Source of the DNA: Pleurobrachia bachei
Taxonomy: Eukaryota > Ctenophora > Tentaculata > Cydippida > Pleurobrachiidae
Reading direction: 5' to 3'
NCBI GenBank assembly: GCA_000695325.1
Contig: AVPN01000007.1
Span: 72,178-95,852, forward strand
DNA length: 23,675 nucleotides
Below are positions 10,601-18,324 of this stretch, piece by piece. The translations under genes and the position numbers were made by a program. The first letter of the stretch is position 1, and each line of letters starts with the position of its first letter. Below the pieces are notes generated by a model. That model was not told where the DNA came from and did no database searches. It was given only the letters and a program-made list of their open reading frames with translations.

Positions 10601-13600
10601 CTGCAAGCGGCTCTGGAGGCGTATCAGTATTCTAACCTTTGTCAAGGAGATAATTCTACCCTCCATTGTCCCTGCCCTTTTCTACACTCTCTTTACCGGA
10701 CTCTTCTGTGTGTCACTCCTGTACACGGTGCAGCTGAAGATATCACGAGAACACTTTTACCAGAAAATGGTGATTTTGACCTATTTGGTGGCTACTTTTG
10801 TAGGTGTGAGTGTGCCACAGAGTAGGAGGTTGGTGAAGTTTTGCGAGTATTGTGTCTGTGTGGGAACAGAGATTGTGAGCATAGGAGCACTGGTGTATTA
10901 TATCAATAGGAAGAGGTGAGAACTGAATATCTTGATTCTTGACATGCAGTTCGAATGTGATTTCAGATAAAATCAGAGTTGCTCTAGCGATATTATTATC
11001 ATTGAAACAGAAAGGTCTATACCAACTGTGTCAGACTGTCAGACAAGTTTTTAGTTGCTTAATTGTAAGTATAACTGCGGGTGACAACTAAAAATCTGGA
11101 CTTCTTGATTTTGTATTCAAACCCTGCTGCTGTTGGACAGGTTACTTGTTTTGTTCAAACCTTTTTGGCTCGAGCAAGTTGGATCTGGTGAACATGATGT
11201 AATTGTACGCTGATTTGAAGTTTCAATAACAAGTCAAATGGTTTGGTTATAACTAAATTAGAAGGGCGACATGACACACCCTGGGCGGTGGGACGACACT
11301 TAAATCGGTCAACCCCCTCTCTTCTGCCATTGTAATCCCTATTTCTCTTTTATTGATCAATTCCACTCTTTATTGCTTGACAGACAAGTAAAAAAAAGAG
11401 ATAAAATTATTCTATTTTTATCACTAATCACTAATCTAAACCAGATAACTAACCTCAAGCCTCTTGAGATCTTTATATTCATTTTCAGCTGACTCACTTG
11501 ATTTGCTTTTATCAGATACCATTTCAAGCACAATATCATTACAGCATCTGACGAGGGAAAAAACAAGATTAGCAAAAAAAGAAAGGAAAGGACAAAAATT
11601 ACTTTCCCAGTAAAATGAGGTTTTGACTGTGAAATGTGATTTGACCACCTCACCTCATGATGTGAGCGGTAAACTCTCTAAGTTTTGAACAGACTGCCTT
11701 CCCAGCTGTATCGTAATTACTCAGTTTCGCCAAGGTTCCCCCGATCGGCTCAGTTTCCGTTCCCTCTTCGGCTTTCAGGGCTGTAATGATAATATTGGTT
11801 AGATGTTGCACCTTGTTCGGCCCTCTATCTCATCCCCCACCCCTGACGGCTGACCTCCCCCCTTCACTCGTAGACAAAGTTAAGTTCCTCGGAATTCAAC
11901 ATAAACTCAAAATTTAAGTAGTTATTAGTTCAGAGGAAGTACTTAGTACCCCCTGTCAAGCTTGTCATAATGATGCTGAGTAATGTGGGTATTACCAGAA
12001 GTGCTGCAGGCGGTTAATATGCCCCGGTTATGTAATCTCCAATCTTAAATCGTATCATATTAAATCCAAGAGTTTTACTAGATATTAGAGAGATATTTGG
12101 CGAAGGGATCTACCAGACTTCCAAAGGTGCGACACAGCTTATCTATTAAGTTCTAAAACTCGGTTTTCAAGAAGCAATTACGAAGGATAAACCAGGTCTA
12201 TACTAAGTTGGAAACGTGTAGAATACACGGAGCCAACAGATAGAAAATATCAATTTCTAATTATGACTCTAAAGGAAAGCCCAATCAAAAGTAGCCATCA
12301 TTCGAATTTTGTCAAATTTCCCACAGTCATAAGACTTGAAATTAGACATGAATTATCTGCCCGCGTGGGAGGGAGTTATGTACTATATAATTACCATCAG
12401 AGAGGACTTTATCAGCCTTGGTTAGTTCCAGGATCTCACACCGTTAATTACCCGTTAATTACCCACTACCCAGTACCCACTTACCATCAGATAGGACTTT
12501 GTCAGCCTTGGTTAGTTCCAGGATCATCATGACCATCCATCTGATCATGTCTGTGTGGAGGACACTAACCGTCTCTACTATCACCGCGTTCTCGTTATCC
12601 ACCGTGTTAGAGGTGTCTCTGAAGTGAGGGGAGGGGGTGAGAGAGGGGTATGGGTTGGAGGGGCAGTGAGAGAGGGGGAGTGGAGGGGGGTCTACACCGT
12701 CTCAACTATCACCGCATTCTCATTATCCACCGTGTTAGAGGTGTCTCTGAAGTGAGGGGAGGGGGTGAGAGAGGGGTATGGGTTGGAGGGGCAGTGAGAG
12801 AGGGGGAGTGGAGGGGGGTCTACACCGTCTCAACTATCACCGCATTCTCATTATCCACCGTGTTAGAGGTGTCTCTGCAATTAGATATTATGGGTGAGAG
12901 AGGGGTGAGAGTTGGAATGGGGGNNNNNNNNNNNNNNNNNNNNNNNNNNNNNNNNNNNNNNNNNNNNNNNNNNNNNNNNNNNNNNNNNNNNNNNNNNNNN
13001 NNNNNNNNNNNNNNNNNNNNNNNNNNNNNNNNNNNNNNNNNNNNNNNNNNNNNNNNNNNNNNNNNNNNNNNNNNNNNNNNNNNNNNNNNNNNNNNNNNNN
13101 NNNNNNNNNNNNNNNNNNNNNNNNNNNNNNNNNNNNNNNNNNNNNNNNNNNNNNNNNNNNNNNNNNNNNNNNNNNNNNNNNNNNNNNNNNNNNNNNNNNN
13201 NNNNNNNNNNNNNNNNNNNNNNNNNNNNNNNNNNNNNNNNNNNNNNNNNNNNNNNNNNNNNNNNNNNNNNNNNNNNNNNNNNNNNNNNNNNNNNNNNNNN
13301 NNNNNNNNNNNNNNNNNNNNNNNNNNNNNNNNNNNNNNNNNNNNNNNNNNNNNNNNNNNNNNNNNNNNNNNNNNNNNNNNNNNNNNNNNNNNNNNNNNNN
13401 NNNNNNNNNNNNNNNNNNNNNNNNNNNNNNNNNNNNNNNGATATGAGGGGTGAGAGAGGGGGGAGAGTTGGAATGGGGGTGGGGGGTGTGGGGATTCTGC
13501 AGGTAAGATTGTAGGTAAGACGGTTAGGTGGGGGGGAGTGTTTGAGGTCTCGGTTATGGTGAGAGGGTCGCCCGGGGTGTGTAAGTTACTATGTGGGGCG

Positions 13601-16600
13601 TGTTGTCCACCGTTTCTTTGCCCAATTGCACTTAGCAGCAGTAACAAAGAGTGGCCGGGTATTGAGATATCACTTAGCAGTAATAAAGAGTGGTGAGACA
13701 GTGGGTATGAATAGTTTGGGTACTTGGTAACTTATATTACACCCTTGTTCTGAGGTTTTACCAAGTTAATTCTTGCCAAGTACTTAGCTTGGCAGAGCAA
13801 GGGGAGAGGTGGTATTTATTGATCAAATACTATAAATTCTCTGCACCATGTACGTACCTTAGCCATCTATCGACGCTGTTTAAAACTCTGTCCAGTGTGA
13901 GGTAATCAGGTTCAGGAGTTTCACTCATCATAGATGACCTGGAGGTAGAGAAGAGTAGGGTAGAGAACGTTGAAAGGGCTGGGTTGGGAGATCTGAACAG
14001 TGGTCAGAGCATTTAATTGTCCTGACAGGTTGTACTGCAGGGTGTCCCACTGTTGTACATCACACAGTGTCACCGCTGTCTCTGTTATTCTACTAACTCT
14101 GAATTGTAGGAATCGTCATCTTCAGACATCATAACATCCTCCATAATGCTAGGTGGAATTGTTGTAATGTCATCCTCTTCGCTTATCACAACACAGGTCT
14201 TAAGTCGACTGAGCACCTTCACCATCGTGTGGGACCACTCTTGCAGATTGGACAGCAGCCTGTCATGGGACAGAGAATGTTCAGTGGGTCTCGTGCACCG
14301 AGCAAGGTCCGAGAGGGTATAATTGACTCCCAAAATGTGGCAGCAGGATCACAATGGTAAAATCTCGCGGTAAAGGGGCGCGCGTCATGGAAACGACACA
14401 CATCAATAACGCCTTCTTGCTTTTCTCACCCAGGTCCTTTTCGCGCGCTCTCACGTCTTCAATGGAACAATAATCTTGTGGCCGTGTGCCCCAATCGACA
14501 CAAAATCCCTAGCCGTCAAACAGATAGTATCCGAGCATTGGACTGTTTGACGACAGTTCAAAATAAGCAGTGATTATCATTGCACTTACTTGGCCCATTC
14601 TGCGTCTGACAACAAATCCTCTCCTTTTGTCACAGCCATCAACCTATTACCCCATGTTTCAATAGGGTTCACCAAACTAATGATCCCCCTTGCAACACCG
14701 TTCTCTCCGCTCACCCTCACAACAAATTGCTGCATTAACTCCTCACATTCTTTGTCAACAACTAGTAGGGATTCATGACAAGGGTGTCTCTTGCTGTCTT
14801 TACGGGGATGGTGGGCGAAGATATTGATTGCTGAATCTTTCCAAACGTCCACCAACCGGCTGATCTTTGTCAAATCCTGGAAAATAGATAATGGTTAGAA
14901 CGGCTGAAGTAAGAAATCAAGTAACCAACTGTAACCAACTGTAACCATGGCGCCCCCCCACCCCCCCCACCCATCAAGTAACCAACATGAAACAAGGAAT
15001 TCAATATTTTACCTCCTGACTAGCTAGTAGTGAGTCCCCACTGAACCTCTCAATCAACACACTCAACATCTCCTCCCACATCCGACAGTTTTGGAAGAGG
15101 TTGTCTATGGGATAGTCGGGTGGTATCTCAACCCTTCCTGTCGGCCTGAAACACAGTGGGATTAGTGGTCAGGGGATATCTCAACCCTTCCTGTCGGCCT
15201 GAAATGTTGGGACAGTTTAGCGGTGAGATAATACATAGTCGGATGCAGAAAACTCCTGGATCCACCCCTTTAAATGTAAATCAAACAATTGAACAGCCCC
15301 CTAAACAGCCCTCTTCTTTTTGTTCTAACCCTCCTAAATCAAGCAAGACCGGTCCCCCTTCTGTTTACCGTATCCGGATGTTCAGGTCATCTTTCCAGTA
15401 ATCCACCTCTTCCAAAATCTTCTCCAACTTCTCTCTCATACTGTCATCCGTCGTCTCCATTTCGTTAGAAAATGCACCTATCTTGTTCCTCCAATGATCA
15501 ACATTGTTCTGTAACTCTTGTAACTGCAGGAGAGAGTTTTATTATTCTCTCCGGGCAAAACTGTTATCCGATCACCGAACTGAGAGAACACGTGCACGTG
15601 GATTATTTAGTCAAAACTTTACAGTTCTGATCATTAGATAAAGCTGTGAACACCGGCAACAACCCCTGATTCTTTAGACAGCTACCGCAGCCCAGTTGTT
15701 TTTCAAAAGTAAAACTGTTCCCACTGTTATATTTACCGCTTTTGAGTCGACATCAGCGAGAATGAGACCGAAATGTCCCGCCAACTTGTTCCACGATTGT
15801 TCACATAGTTGCAATCTTCGGGCCGTTTTCAGATTCCTTTCTTGACACACCTGACAAAGAGAGATAGAGGGAGGAAATGAGAGAAAGGTAGAGAGGGAGT
15901 TTAATTAGAATGAATATGATTGTAATTAGTAATATTCCGTGATAATGATATAGCGCTAGATGCACATAACCATCATATATCATGATAGCACGTTTGTGGC
16001 ACACAGAGAGAGAGAGAAAGTTCGTACGTCTAAATAGTTCGTCACTATAGTATATTGGGCACATTTTCAGCCATGTACTAACACGTGTGTGATAAATGTA
16101 CACAGATGAAGAAGTATTATGGTACTAAGACAGATAAATGGAAGGTTTTGTATAGTAAAACGGGCAGACATGATAATTGATATCTGGAACTCTAACTCCC
16201 CCCTTCCCCTCCAGGTGTGCACTAACCCCCCCCCACCACCCCACCCACCCCACCCCTTCACATACCTTCACTGCTAGATCGTACACAGCCCTGCTCCACA
16301 GATCCCTCTCCTTATTGAGACAGGATATCTGGAACTCCAGTCGACTCCGCTGGATCTCATACAAGCTATGATACTCAGCCACCAAGTTAGCATTCTTCTC
16401 ACTCTCACTCAGAGCACTGGCAAGGTCTTTTTGAGCCTCCAGGGCCTGTTGGGTGACCTCCTGGTCGTGCTCCCGCACCTCGTTTAGTTCTCGGGAGAGC
16501 TGGGCTATGGCTGTTTTGAAGCGGATAAGTTCGTCGGTGAGACGACGGTCTAGTGCTCGCTGAGCCATCACCTCCTGGTGTAAACTGAGTGAATGGTGTG

Positions 16601-18324
16601 GGTGATTGAGGAGGGGGGAGAGAAAGTGTAGTAAAGATTCAAACACGATCTCCTTTCAAAGATTCCAAACGATCTCCCTCTGGCTAATTCTGATCTACCA
16701 AGGCAAAGATGGCAACTGATAGTCTAATTACCTCATGACCTGTCGTGGTATCCGATCTAGAAGCCGCTGATAGTACTCCCTAACCTTGGCCAATAGCTTA
16801 CCCCTGTCCTTGCATTGGACCGTCACCTGGGAGGGAGAGAAGTGTTTTTGTTATGCTCTAACCCTCTTTTACATAGAAGAGAGGGGTGGAGCAAAATCGC
16901 GTATTCCATTGTTCATGGCCGCACGAGACGATCTGAACAACTCAATAACTCACTAATGACACAGGCGGATCAACTATACCTGACGGATAAGCTCATGAAA
17001 GACCACGTTGTAAATGTGTTGTTCCTTTTTTACTAGCTCCAACAAGTTGTGAATCTCTGTAGTCTCAACCTAAACAGAAATATTGCTGTCAATAAATGAA
17101 TTCACGTTTTGAATTGAAAAAGAAAGTTTAAATTAAGACGGGAATTAGCAAATGTTAGAAAACTCCGGCATCATAAAAATAGTGGTATTTACCTGTTTGA
17201 TATCTTTTTGTGTACATCCAGCGTCAGCTAATAATTGGTCCATTGTCTCCATCAATTGTATCACCTGATATATTGGAAGAATTTAGGACTTGATCAGCCG
17301 ATTAGAAATTACTGAAATAATGTACATTCTCTATACAATATCACTGATTTTTCGAATCACTAAGCATTAGTCTCGACACGTACCTCTTTTCTGCTGTTGG
17401 GTTTCAGGCTAGGGAAGATGGTCACGTGATGTTCATGTTCTTCTGTAAGAGTGGTATTGGGAGCATCTTTGATGTTCAACCCGTGAACACCGCTCACCCT
17501 CACTACATGATACTCCTCAGGGATCAGACTCTCCGCTGCCCAATCAAAATCTTCCTGAAAGAGGGGATGTAATGAGAGTATTCCTTTTATTGTCTGAATC
17601 TAAATTTATACCACCGACAAGAATATTGACATCCTATAATTGGCCATTTGTAACTATAGAGGTAAGTCAGTCAATCCAAAGCTGACTAAGTGTTATTACC
17701 TCGATACCGGGAGTCTTGGTATCTCCAAACTTCACTTCATGCTTTCCACCCTCTGCTGCTTTGGTCAGGGTTGTCAGAGGTCTAGTTCTGTCCGCGACCA
17801 CCTTCGCGTCGTACAGGAATGACACATCTCGGCTGTAATTGGGATGTTGAAGTTGTGTCAAGAGAAGCCATCAAGAAATGTCACCAAGTTGTTATGATCG
17901 CGATTTGACAGCTAATAATGTACAACCCCGATCTTACCTTCCAGCTCCACAAAAGCAAGGTGTCTGATCTGTCAGATGTCCAAGTGACTCCCTCTGTTTT
18001 ACATAGTTCCAAGCGTTATCAGGACGAGGGACTACTGCCTGTGTGGCCTGCCTGCCTGTAGATGGAGGGATTAAAAAGACAGTAGTACAATAATAATGTG
18101 ACTTGTCATCAAGCTGCACACTTACCATTGGCGATTGGAACTTTGACGGTCTTTAGAATGGGTTTCCCAGTTGTCGGAGATGTTTTAGAGCCCACCAAGT
18201 TGAGTGTCTGTATAATACCAATTGGTATGTGATCTGCTTTCAAGTTTTTAAAATGCTCAACTGCTTCTGTAATGTTTTTAGGGGTCCGTGGAGGGGTTTT
18301 TGCTGTTCGAGAGACAGCTTCCAT
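2779..18324 (-). CDS. AXDND1: AXDND1: axonemal dynein light chain domain-containing protein 1, complete, 23 exons
   Basis: Exons in transcript order: 18324-18126, 18055-17938, 17832-17700, 17554-17384, 17264-17193, 17069-16980, 16826-16732, 16584-16266, 15850-15737, 15523-15369, 15145-15013, 14876-14590, 14259-14098, 13938-13858, 12618-12485, 11780-11654, 11547-11454, 7664-7578, 6741-6592, 6253-6226, 4029-3951, 3798-3725, 2918-2779. All junctions are GT-AG and phase is kept throughout: 3042 nt, 1013 aa, about the length of vertebrate AXDND1 as I recall it. Identity rests on [41 protein letters not shown] and [14 protein letters not shown], blocks I recognise from that family, within the axonemal dynein light chain-like coiled-coil domain. 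Family knowledge: a protein of cilia/sperm flagella needed for mouse spermatogenesis. Start: the ATG at 18324 follows an in-frame TAG. The last exon could instead splice at a gtgagt donor after 2802. The C-terminal third is weakly conserved; its frame continuity is my main support there. Confidence 0.9.
3258..3372. mobile_element. pogo/Tigger-like MITE, 115 bp, TA target duplication
   Basis: Perfect terminal inverted repeats of about 20 bp (CAGTCGGACCCCGATTTAG at the left and its complement at the right) are flanked by TA at 3256-3257 and 3373-3374. CAGT...ACC-type ends with TA duplication are typical of the pogo/Tigger branch of Tc1/mariner. The interior has no coding capacity and carries three to four tandem copies of a 16-17 bp unit (tcactaaatcggggtg) that is itself the inner part of the right terminal repeat. 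It lies in AXDND1 intron 22. Confidence 0.85.
3412..3467. repeat. 56-bp near-perfect hairpin
   Basis: The left arm gggcaagtgcaggg pairs with cccttgcacttgccc (one bulged base). The inner segment ccacagtaatattattgtgg is itself nearly palindromic. The size and pairing resemble a very small foldback element or a miRNA-like precursor. It lies in AXDND1 intron 22 and its orientation cannot be assigned. Confidence 0.75.
3606..3684. repeat. 79-bp long-stem hairpin
   Basis: The outer arms atcatgcatt/aatgcatgat and the inner arms tagccggcagggccaa/ttggccatgccggcta pair with few mismatches around a loop of about 12-14 nt. It lies in AXDND1 intron 22, about 140 bp from the 56-bp hairpin. It is either a MITE remnant or a stem-loop RNA precursor. 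Confidence 0.75.
3875..3943 (+). repeat. Dispersed 69-bp repeat with CCAAT boxes and CACGTG E-box, copy 1
   Basis: This copy holds caatcag, ggtcacgtgac and agccaatcagggac in that order. It matches 7499-7566 in reverse complement with roughly 90% identity. It abuts the donor of AXDND1 exon 21 inside intron 21. The palindrome gtcacgtgac is a bHLH-type (USF/TFE-like) site by established knowledge, and ccaatcag is an NF-Y-type box. Binding here is inference. Confidence 0.65.
4154..4967. mobile_element. 0.8-kb element with about 90-bp terminal inverted repeats
   Basis: Positions 4154-4243 and 4878-4967 are inverted repeats with close to 90% identity. Both begin GATGGGTGGCACCC at the outer end and contain cagctgggaag and the aaacgt...tactaaaacaa stretch at the inner end. 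A 239-bp TA-flanked MITE is nested inside at 4474-4712. I see no clear target duplication and no credible coding sequence. The superfamily is not recognised. The right half was later copied by the tandem duplication of 4353-6575. Confidence 0.7.
4474..4712. mobile_element. 239-bp palindromic MITE, TA target duplication, copy 1
   Basis: The terminal inverted repeats are GTAGGAGCGCTTAGATCAT and its complement, flanked by TA (4472-4473 and 4713-4714). Second-tier arms gtcgcgcgccaccc/gggtggcgcgcgac and a central agatctcg/cgagatct stem make the whole element foldable. TA target use fits the Tc1/mariner group. Non-coding. Confidence 0.8.
5118..5145 (-). pseudogene. Second copy of AXDND1 exon 20 (28 nt)
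   Basis: It is identical to 6226-6253, with the same attttcag acceptor and gtaaga donor, and was produced by the 1.1-kb tandem duplication. Exon 20 has 28 nt, so using both copies would shift the frame before exon 21, while using either one alone keeps it. Either copy can serve, so the label 'extra copy' is arbitrary. Confidence 0.8.
5353..6605 (-). repeat. Array of duplicated AXDND1 exon 19 donor sites
   Basis: Exon 19 ends ...ATATCACGACAC|gtaagt at 6592. Copies of the last 10-14 exon bases plus GTAAGT recur with exon-equivalent ends at 6558, 6510 and 6466, and in the first duplication copy at 5450, 5402 and 5358. The sequence is ATATCWCGACAY|GTAAGT each time, joined by G-rich spacers such as aactgggaggg. 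All seven have a strong donor consensus. Confidence 0.8.
5581..5819. mobile_element. 239-bp palindromic MITE, copy 2 (within the tandem duplication)
   Basis: Same element as 4474-4712, carried along by the 1.1-kb duplication; one terminal-repeat base differs (gcgctaagatc). Confidence 0.8.
6799..6840. repeat. 42-bp perfect-arm hairpin
   Basis: The arms ttatatgctgaata and tattcagcatataa are exact complements (14 bp) around a 14-nt loop. It lies in AXDND1 intron 18. It may be a tiny MITE or a chance AT-rich hairpin; the exact 14-bp match favours the former. Confidence 0.6.
6870..7375. repeat. Old diverged tandem duplication, period about 316 bp
   Basis: Two copies (6870-7080 and 7186-7375) share the order cagctgggtcat, tgat(t/c)ag, agtctaacannctga, ttatattatgtagcta, aaaaagtcacatacc, ttgtcgcatacgca, gtggtgtta and gcattttttgcagag. 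Divergence and indels are much greater than in the 1.1-kb duplication. No exon recognised; both copies end in a gcag acceptor-like string on the + strand. Confidence 0.75.
7074..7116. repeat. 43-bp near-perfect palindrome
   Basis: The arms gagacctttttat and ataaaaaggtctc flank ctgaggctcag, so the whole segment is an almost exact palindrome with two mismatched pairs. It sits at the end of the first copy of the 316-bp duplication and is absent from the second copy, which suggests insertion or loss after duplication. Confidence 0.7.
7499..7566 (-). repeat. Dispersed 69-bp repeat with CCAAT boxes and CACGTG E-box, copy 2
   Basis: Inverted copy of 3875-3943, starting 12 bases downstream of the AXDND1 exon 18 donor. 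It keeps gtcacgtgac and both caatcag-type boxes. Confidence 0.65.
7671..7721. repeat. Purine-rich (GAGG)n/(AGG)n simple repeat
   Basis: Runs of gagggagg and aggaggaggagg form the pyrimidine tract of the AXDND1 exon 18 acceptor on the minus strand. Further G/A-rich DNA continues to about 7760. Confidence 0.8.
7722..9619. other. Part of AXDND1 intron 17 upstream of the RING-CH gene
   Basis: No exon recognised. The DNA is AT-rich, with one foldback element (8558-8695), an imperfect hairpin at 9131-9197 (ttttcatttca/tgaaatgaaaa), a small acaaccccc/gggggttgt hairpin at 9226-9263, and an inverted CTGTCAG module near 9453-9473. Any promoter of the ligase gene must lie here; I see no clear TATA box or initiator. 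Confidence 0.5.
8558..8695. mobile_element. Foldback MITE, about 138 bp
   Basis: The left arm gggggacgaaatttaacg and then aaaggctgtct is matched by agacagcctttt and then ttaaaaacctgtccc at the right end (imperfect inverted repeats of about 30 bp). AAAT lies immediately outside both ends and may be the target duplication. Non-coding. Confidence 0.6.
9620..10919 (+). CDS. RING-CH (MARCHF-type) membrane E3 ubiquitin ligase, three exons, nested in AXDND1 intron 17
   Basis: Exons 9620-9688, 10193-10323 and 10514-10919 join in frame (606 nt, 201 aa). The start is an ATG just after a tttag acceptor-like string. Residues 47-50 are CHLC; CHC follows after 13 residues, then SHMSC, then CGIC. The order C-x2-C, C-x-C, H-x2-C, C-x2-C is the C4HC3 RING variant of MARCHF ligases, which hand ubiquitin from an E2 to membrane proteins. 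Two to three hydrophobic segments follow (around [17 protein letters not shown] with FCVSLLYTV, then [15 protein letters not shown], then [10 protein letters not shown]), with a basic NRKR end. The gap between CHC and the His is five residues; I expect seven in the family. C-x-C is followed by TKVSS rather than the usual TGS/SGS-type string. It is antisense to AXDND1 and lies wholly within its intron. The paralogue cannot be named. Confidence 0.82.
9752..9990. repeat. Three tandem copies of a 50-70 bp repeat in RING-CH gene intron 1
   Basis: Copies begin at gtcgag: 9752, 9803 and 9924. The common sequence is gtcgagcatagtaagttgtag, then ctgtgagagag, then agatgcatgactt. Each copy contains an AGTAAGTT string. 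The true exon 1 donor (cagcattgtaagtagctgtg, 9682-9701) resembles the repeat core agcatagtaagt...agctgtg, so the array may derive from the donor region. Confidence 0.65.
10071..10110. repeat. 11-bp tandem repeat (tgtcctcaatg)n
   Basis: Four imperfect copies of tgtcctcaatg in intron 1 of the RING-CH gene, about 80 bp before its exon 2 acceptor. Confidence 0.8.
10920..11453. other. AXDND1 intron 17, 3' flank of the RING-CH gene
   Basis: No exon and no strong repeat seen. No canonical AATAAA for the RING-CH gene is evident in the first 400 bases after its stop. Confidence 0.5.
11454..12618 (-). CDS. AXDND1: AXDND1 exons 15-17 (residues 710-828)
   Basis: Exon 15 (12618-12485) reads [20 protein letters not shown] and then [20 protein letters not shown]. 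Both edges are duplicated in the flanking introns. Exon 16 (11780-11654) reads [19 protein letters not shown], then [15 protein letters not shown]. Exon 17 (11547-11454) reads [19 protein letters not shown], then YKDLKRLE. Phases 2-1-2-0 match. Exon 17 ends in phase 0 and so joins the next exon across a 3.8-kb intron that contains the RING-CH ligase gene. Confidence 0.8.
12391..12526 (-). repeat. Duplicated donor edge of AXDND1 exon 15
   Basis: The last ~40 bases of exon 15 and its donor (GATG|gtaagt, exon end 12485) recur 90 bp into the intron (GATG|gtaatt, exon-equivalent end 12395). The copy keeps the same ctggaactaaccaaggctga core. The distance is a multiple of three, but reading into the intron from the first donor meets TAA within a few codons. 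Confidence 0.8.
12555..12890 (-). repeat. Three 128-bp tandem copies carrying the AXDND1 exon 15 acceptor
   Basis: The unit runs from the exon 15 interior (accgtctc...atcaccgc) through gtgttagaggtgtctctg and the intronic G-rich pyrimidine tract. Repeat anchors lie at 12568, 12696 and 12824, and exon-equivalent starts at 12618, 12746 and 12874. Each has an intact cag acceptor. Entry at the second or third meets an in-frame TAG in the intervening unit, so the copies would be decoys. Related minisatellite sequence continues to the assembly gap. Confidence 0.85.
12924..13439. other. Assembly gap (516 N) in AXDND1 intron 14
   Basis: The gap is flanked on both sides by the same minisatellite (ggtgagagagggg...gagagttggaatggggg), so it almost certainly represents an unresolved tandem array rather than missing genes. 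Flanking repeat units continue to about 13560. Confidence 0.9.
13561..13857. other. Remainder of AXDND1 intron 14
   Basis: Contains a short direct duplication (cacttagcagnagtaa(c)aaagagtgg at about 13629-13653 and 13671-13692) and otherwise unremarkable AT-rich intron sequence. Confidence 0.5.
13858..15850 (-). CDS. AXDND1: AXDND1 exons 9-14 (middle region, residues 400-709)
   Basis: Exons 9 and 10 continue the helical region ([15 protein letters not shown], then [18 protein letters not shown] and [18 protein letters not shown]). Exon 11 has [20 protein letters not shown]. Exon 12 is 287 nt ([20 protein letters not shown] to LLSDAEWAK). Exon 13 has a very acidic end ([22 protein letters not shown]), followed by [19 protein letters not shown] in exon 14. 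Phases 0-0-2-0-2-2 all match at the junctions. The exon 11 acceptor is duplicated in the intron (see 15125-15204). Confidence 0.85.
15125..15204 (-). repeat. Duplicated acceptor of AXDND1 exon 11
   Basis: A 27-bp stretch covering the first ~20 exon bases and the ttcag acceptor is present twice without change (15125-15151 and 15178-15204, offset 53 bp). Use of the outer acceptor would add 53 nt and shift the frame. Confidence 0.85.
16266..17554 (-). CDS. AXDND1: AXDND1 exons 4-8: conserved dynein-light-chain-like coiled-coil core (residues 151-399)
   Basis: This block decides the identification. Exon 4 has [17 protein letters not shown] and [16 protein letters not shown]. Exon 5 has [16 protein letters not shown], exon 6 has [19 protein letters not shown], exon 7 has [18 protein letters not shown]. 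Exon 8 (107 residues, the longest) is a continuous heptad-rich helix from RALDRRL to [14 protein letters not shown]. The exon 8 acceptor is at 16584/16585 (actcag), not the caccag 10 bases further in: only the first keeps phase and gives the family sequence [10 protein letters not shown]. The start of the next intron carries a 15-bp copy of exon 8 (gatatctggaactc at about 16187). Confidence 0.93.
17700..18324 (-). CDS. AXDND1: AXDND1 exons 1-3 (N-terminal region, residues 1-150)
   Basis: Exon 1 begins [15 protein letters not shown] and is rich in Lys, Thr and Pro, so probably disordered. Exon 2 carries [20 protein letters not shown]. Exon 3 contains [19 protein letters not shown]. Phases run 0-1-2-0. 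The bases TAG GTC AGG just before the ATG form a possible acceptor (gattgtag), so a non-coding 5' exon upstream is plausible. Introns are 70 and 105 bp, among the shortest in the gene. Confidence 0.85.

Noticed and set aside
12650-13647. Open frames running through the N block on both strands
   Set aside because: They exist only because N is read as open; the flanks are minisatellite copies of the exon 15 edge.
16176-16203. Copy of 15 bp of exon 8 in the following intron as another junction duplication
   Set aside because: It copies exon interior rather than a splice junction and is short, so I did not count it with the other cases.
16125-16265. Extension of AXDND1 exon 8 into the intron (Gly/Trp-rich translation)
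   Set aside because: The donor AAG|gtatgt at 16266 keeps phase with exon 9; the extension translates a G-rich intron tract.
16574-16584. Acceptor caccag at 16575 for AXDND1 exon 8
   Set aside because: It breaks phase with exon 7; the acceptor 10 bases upstream keeps the frame and gives the family sequence.
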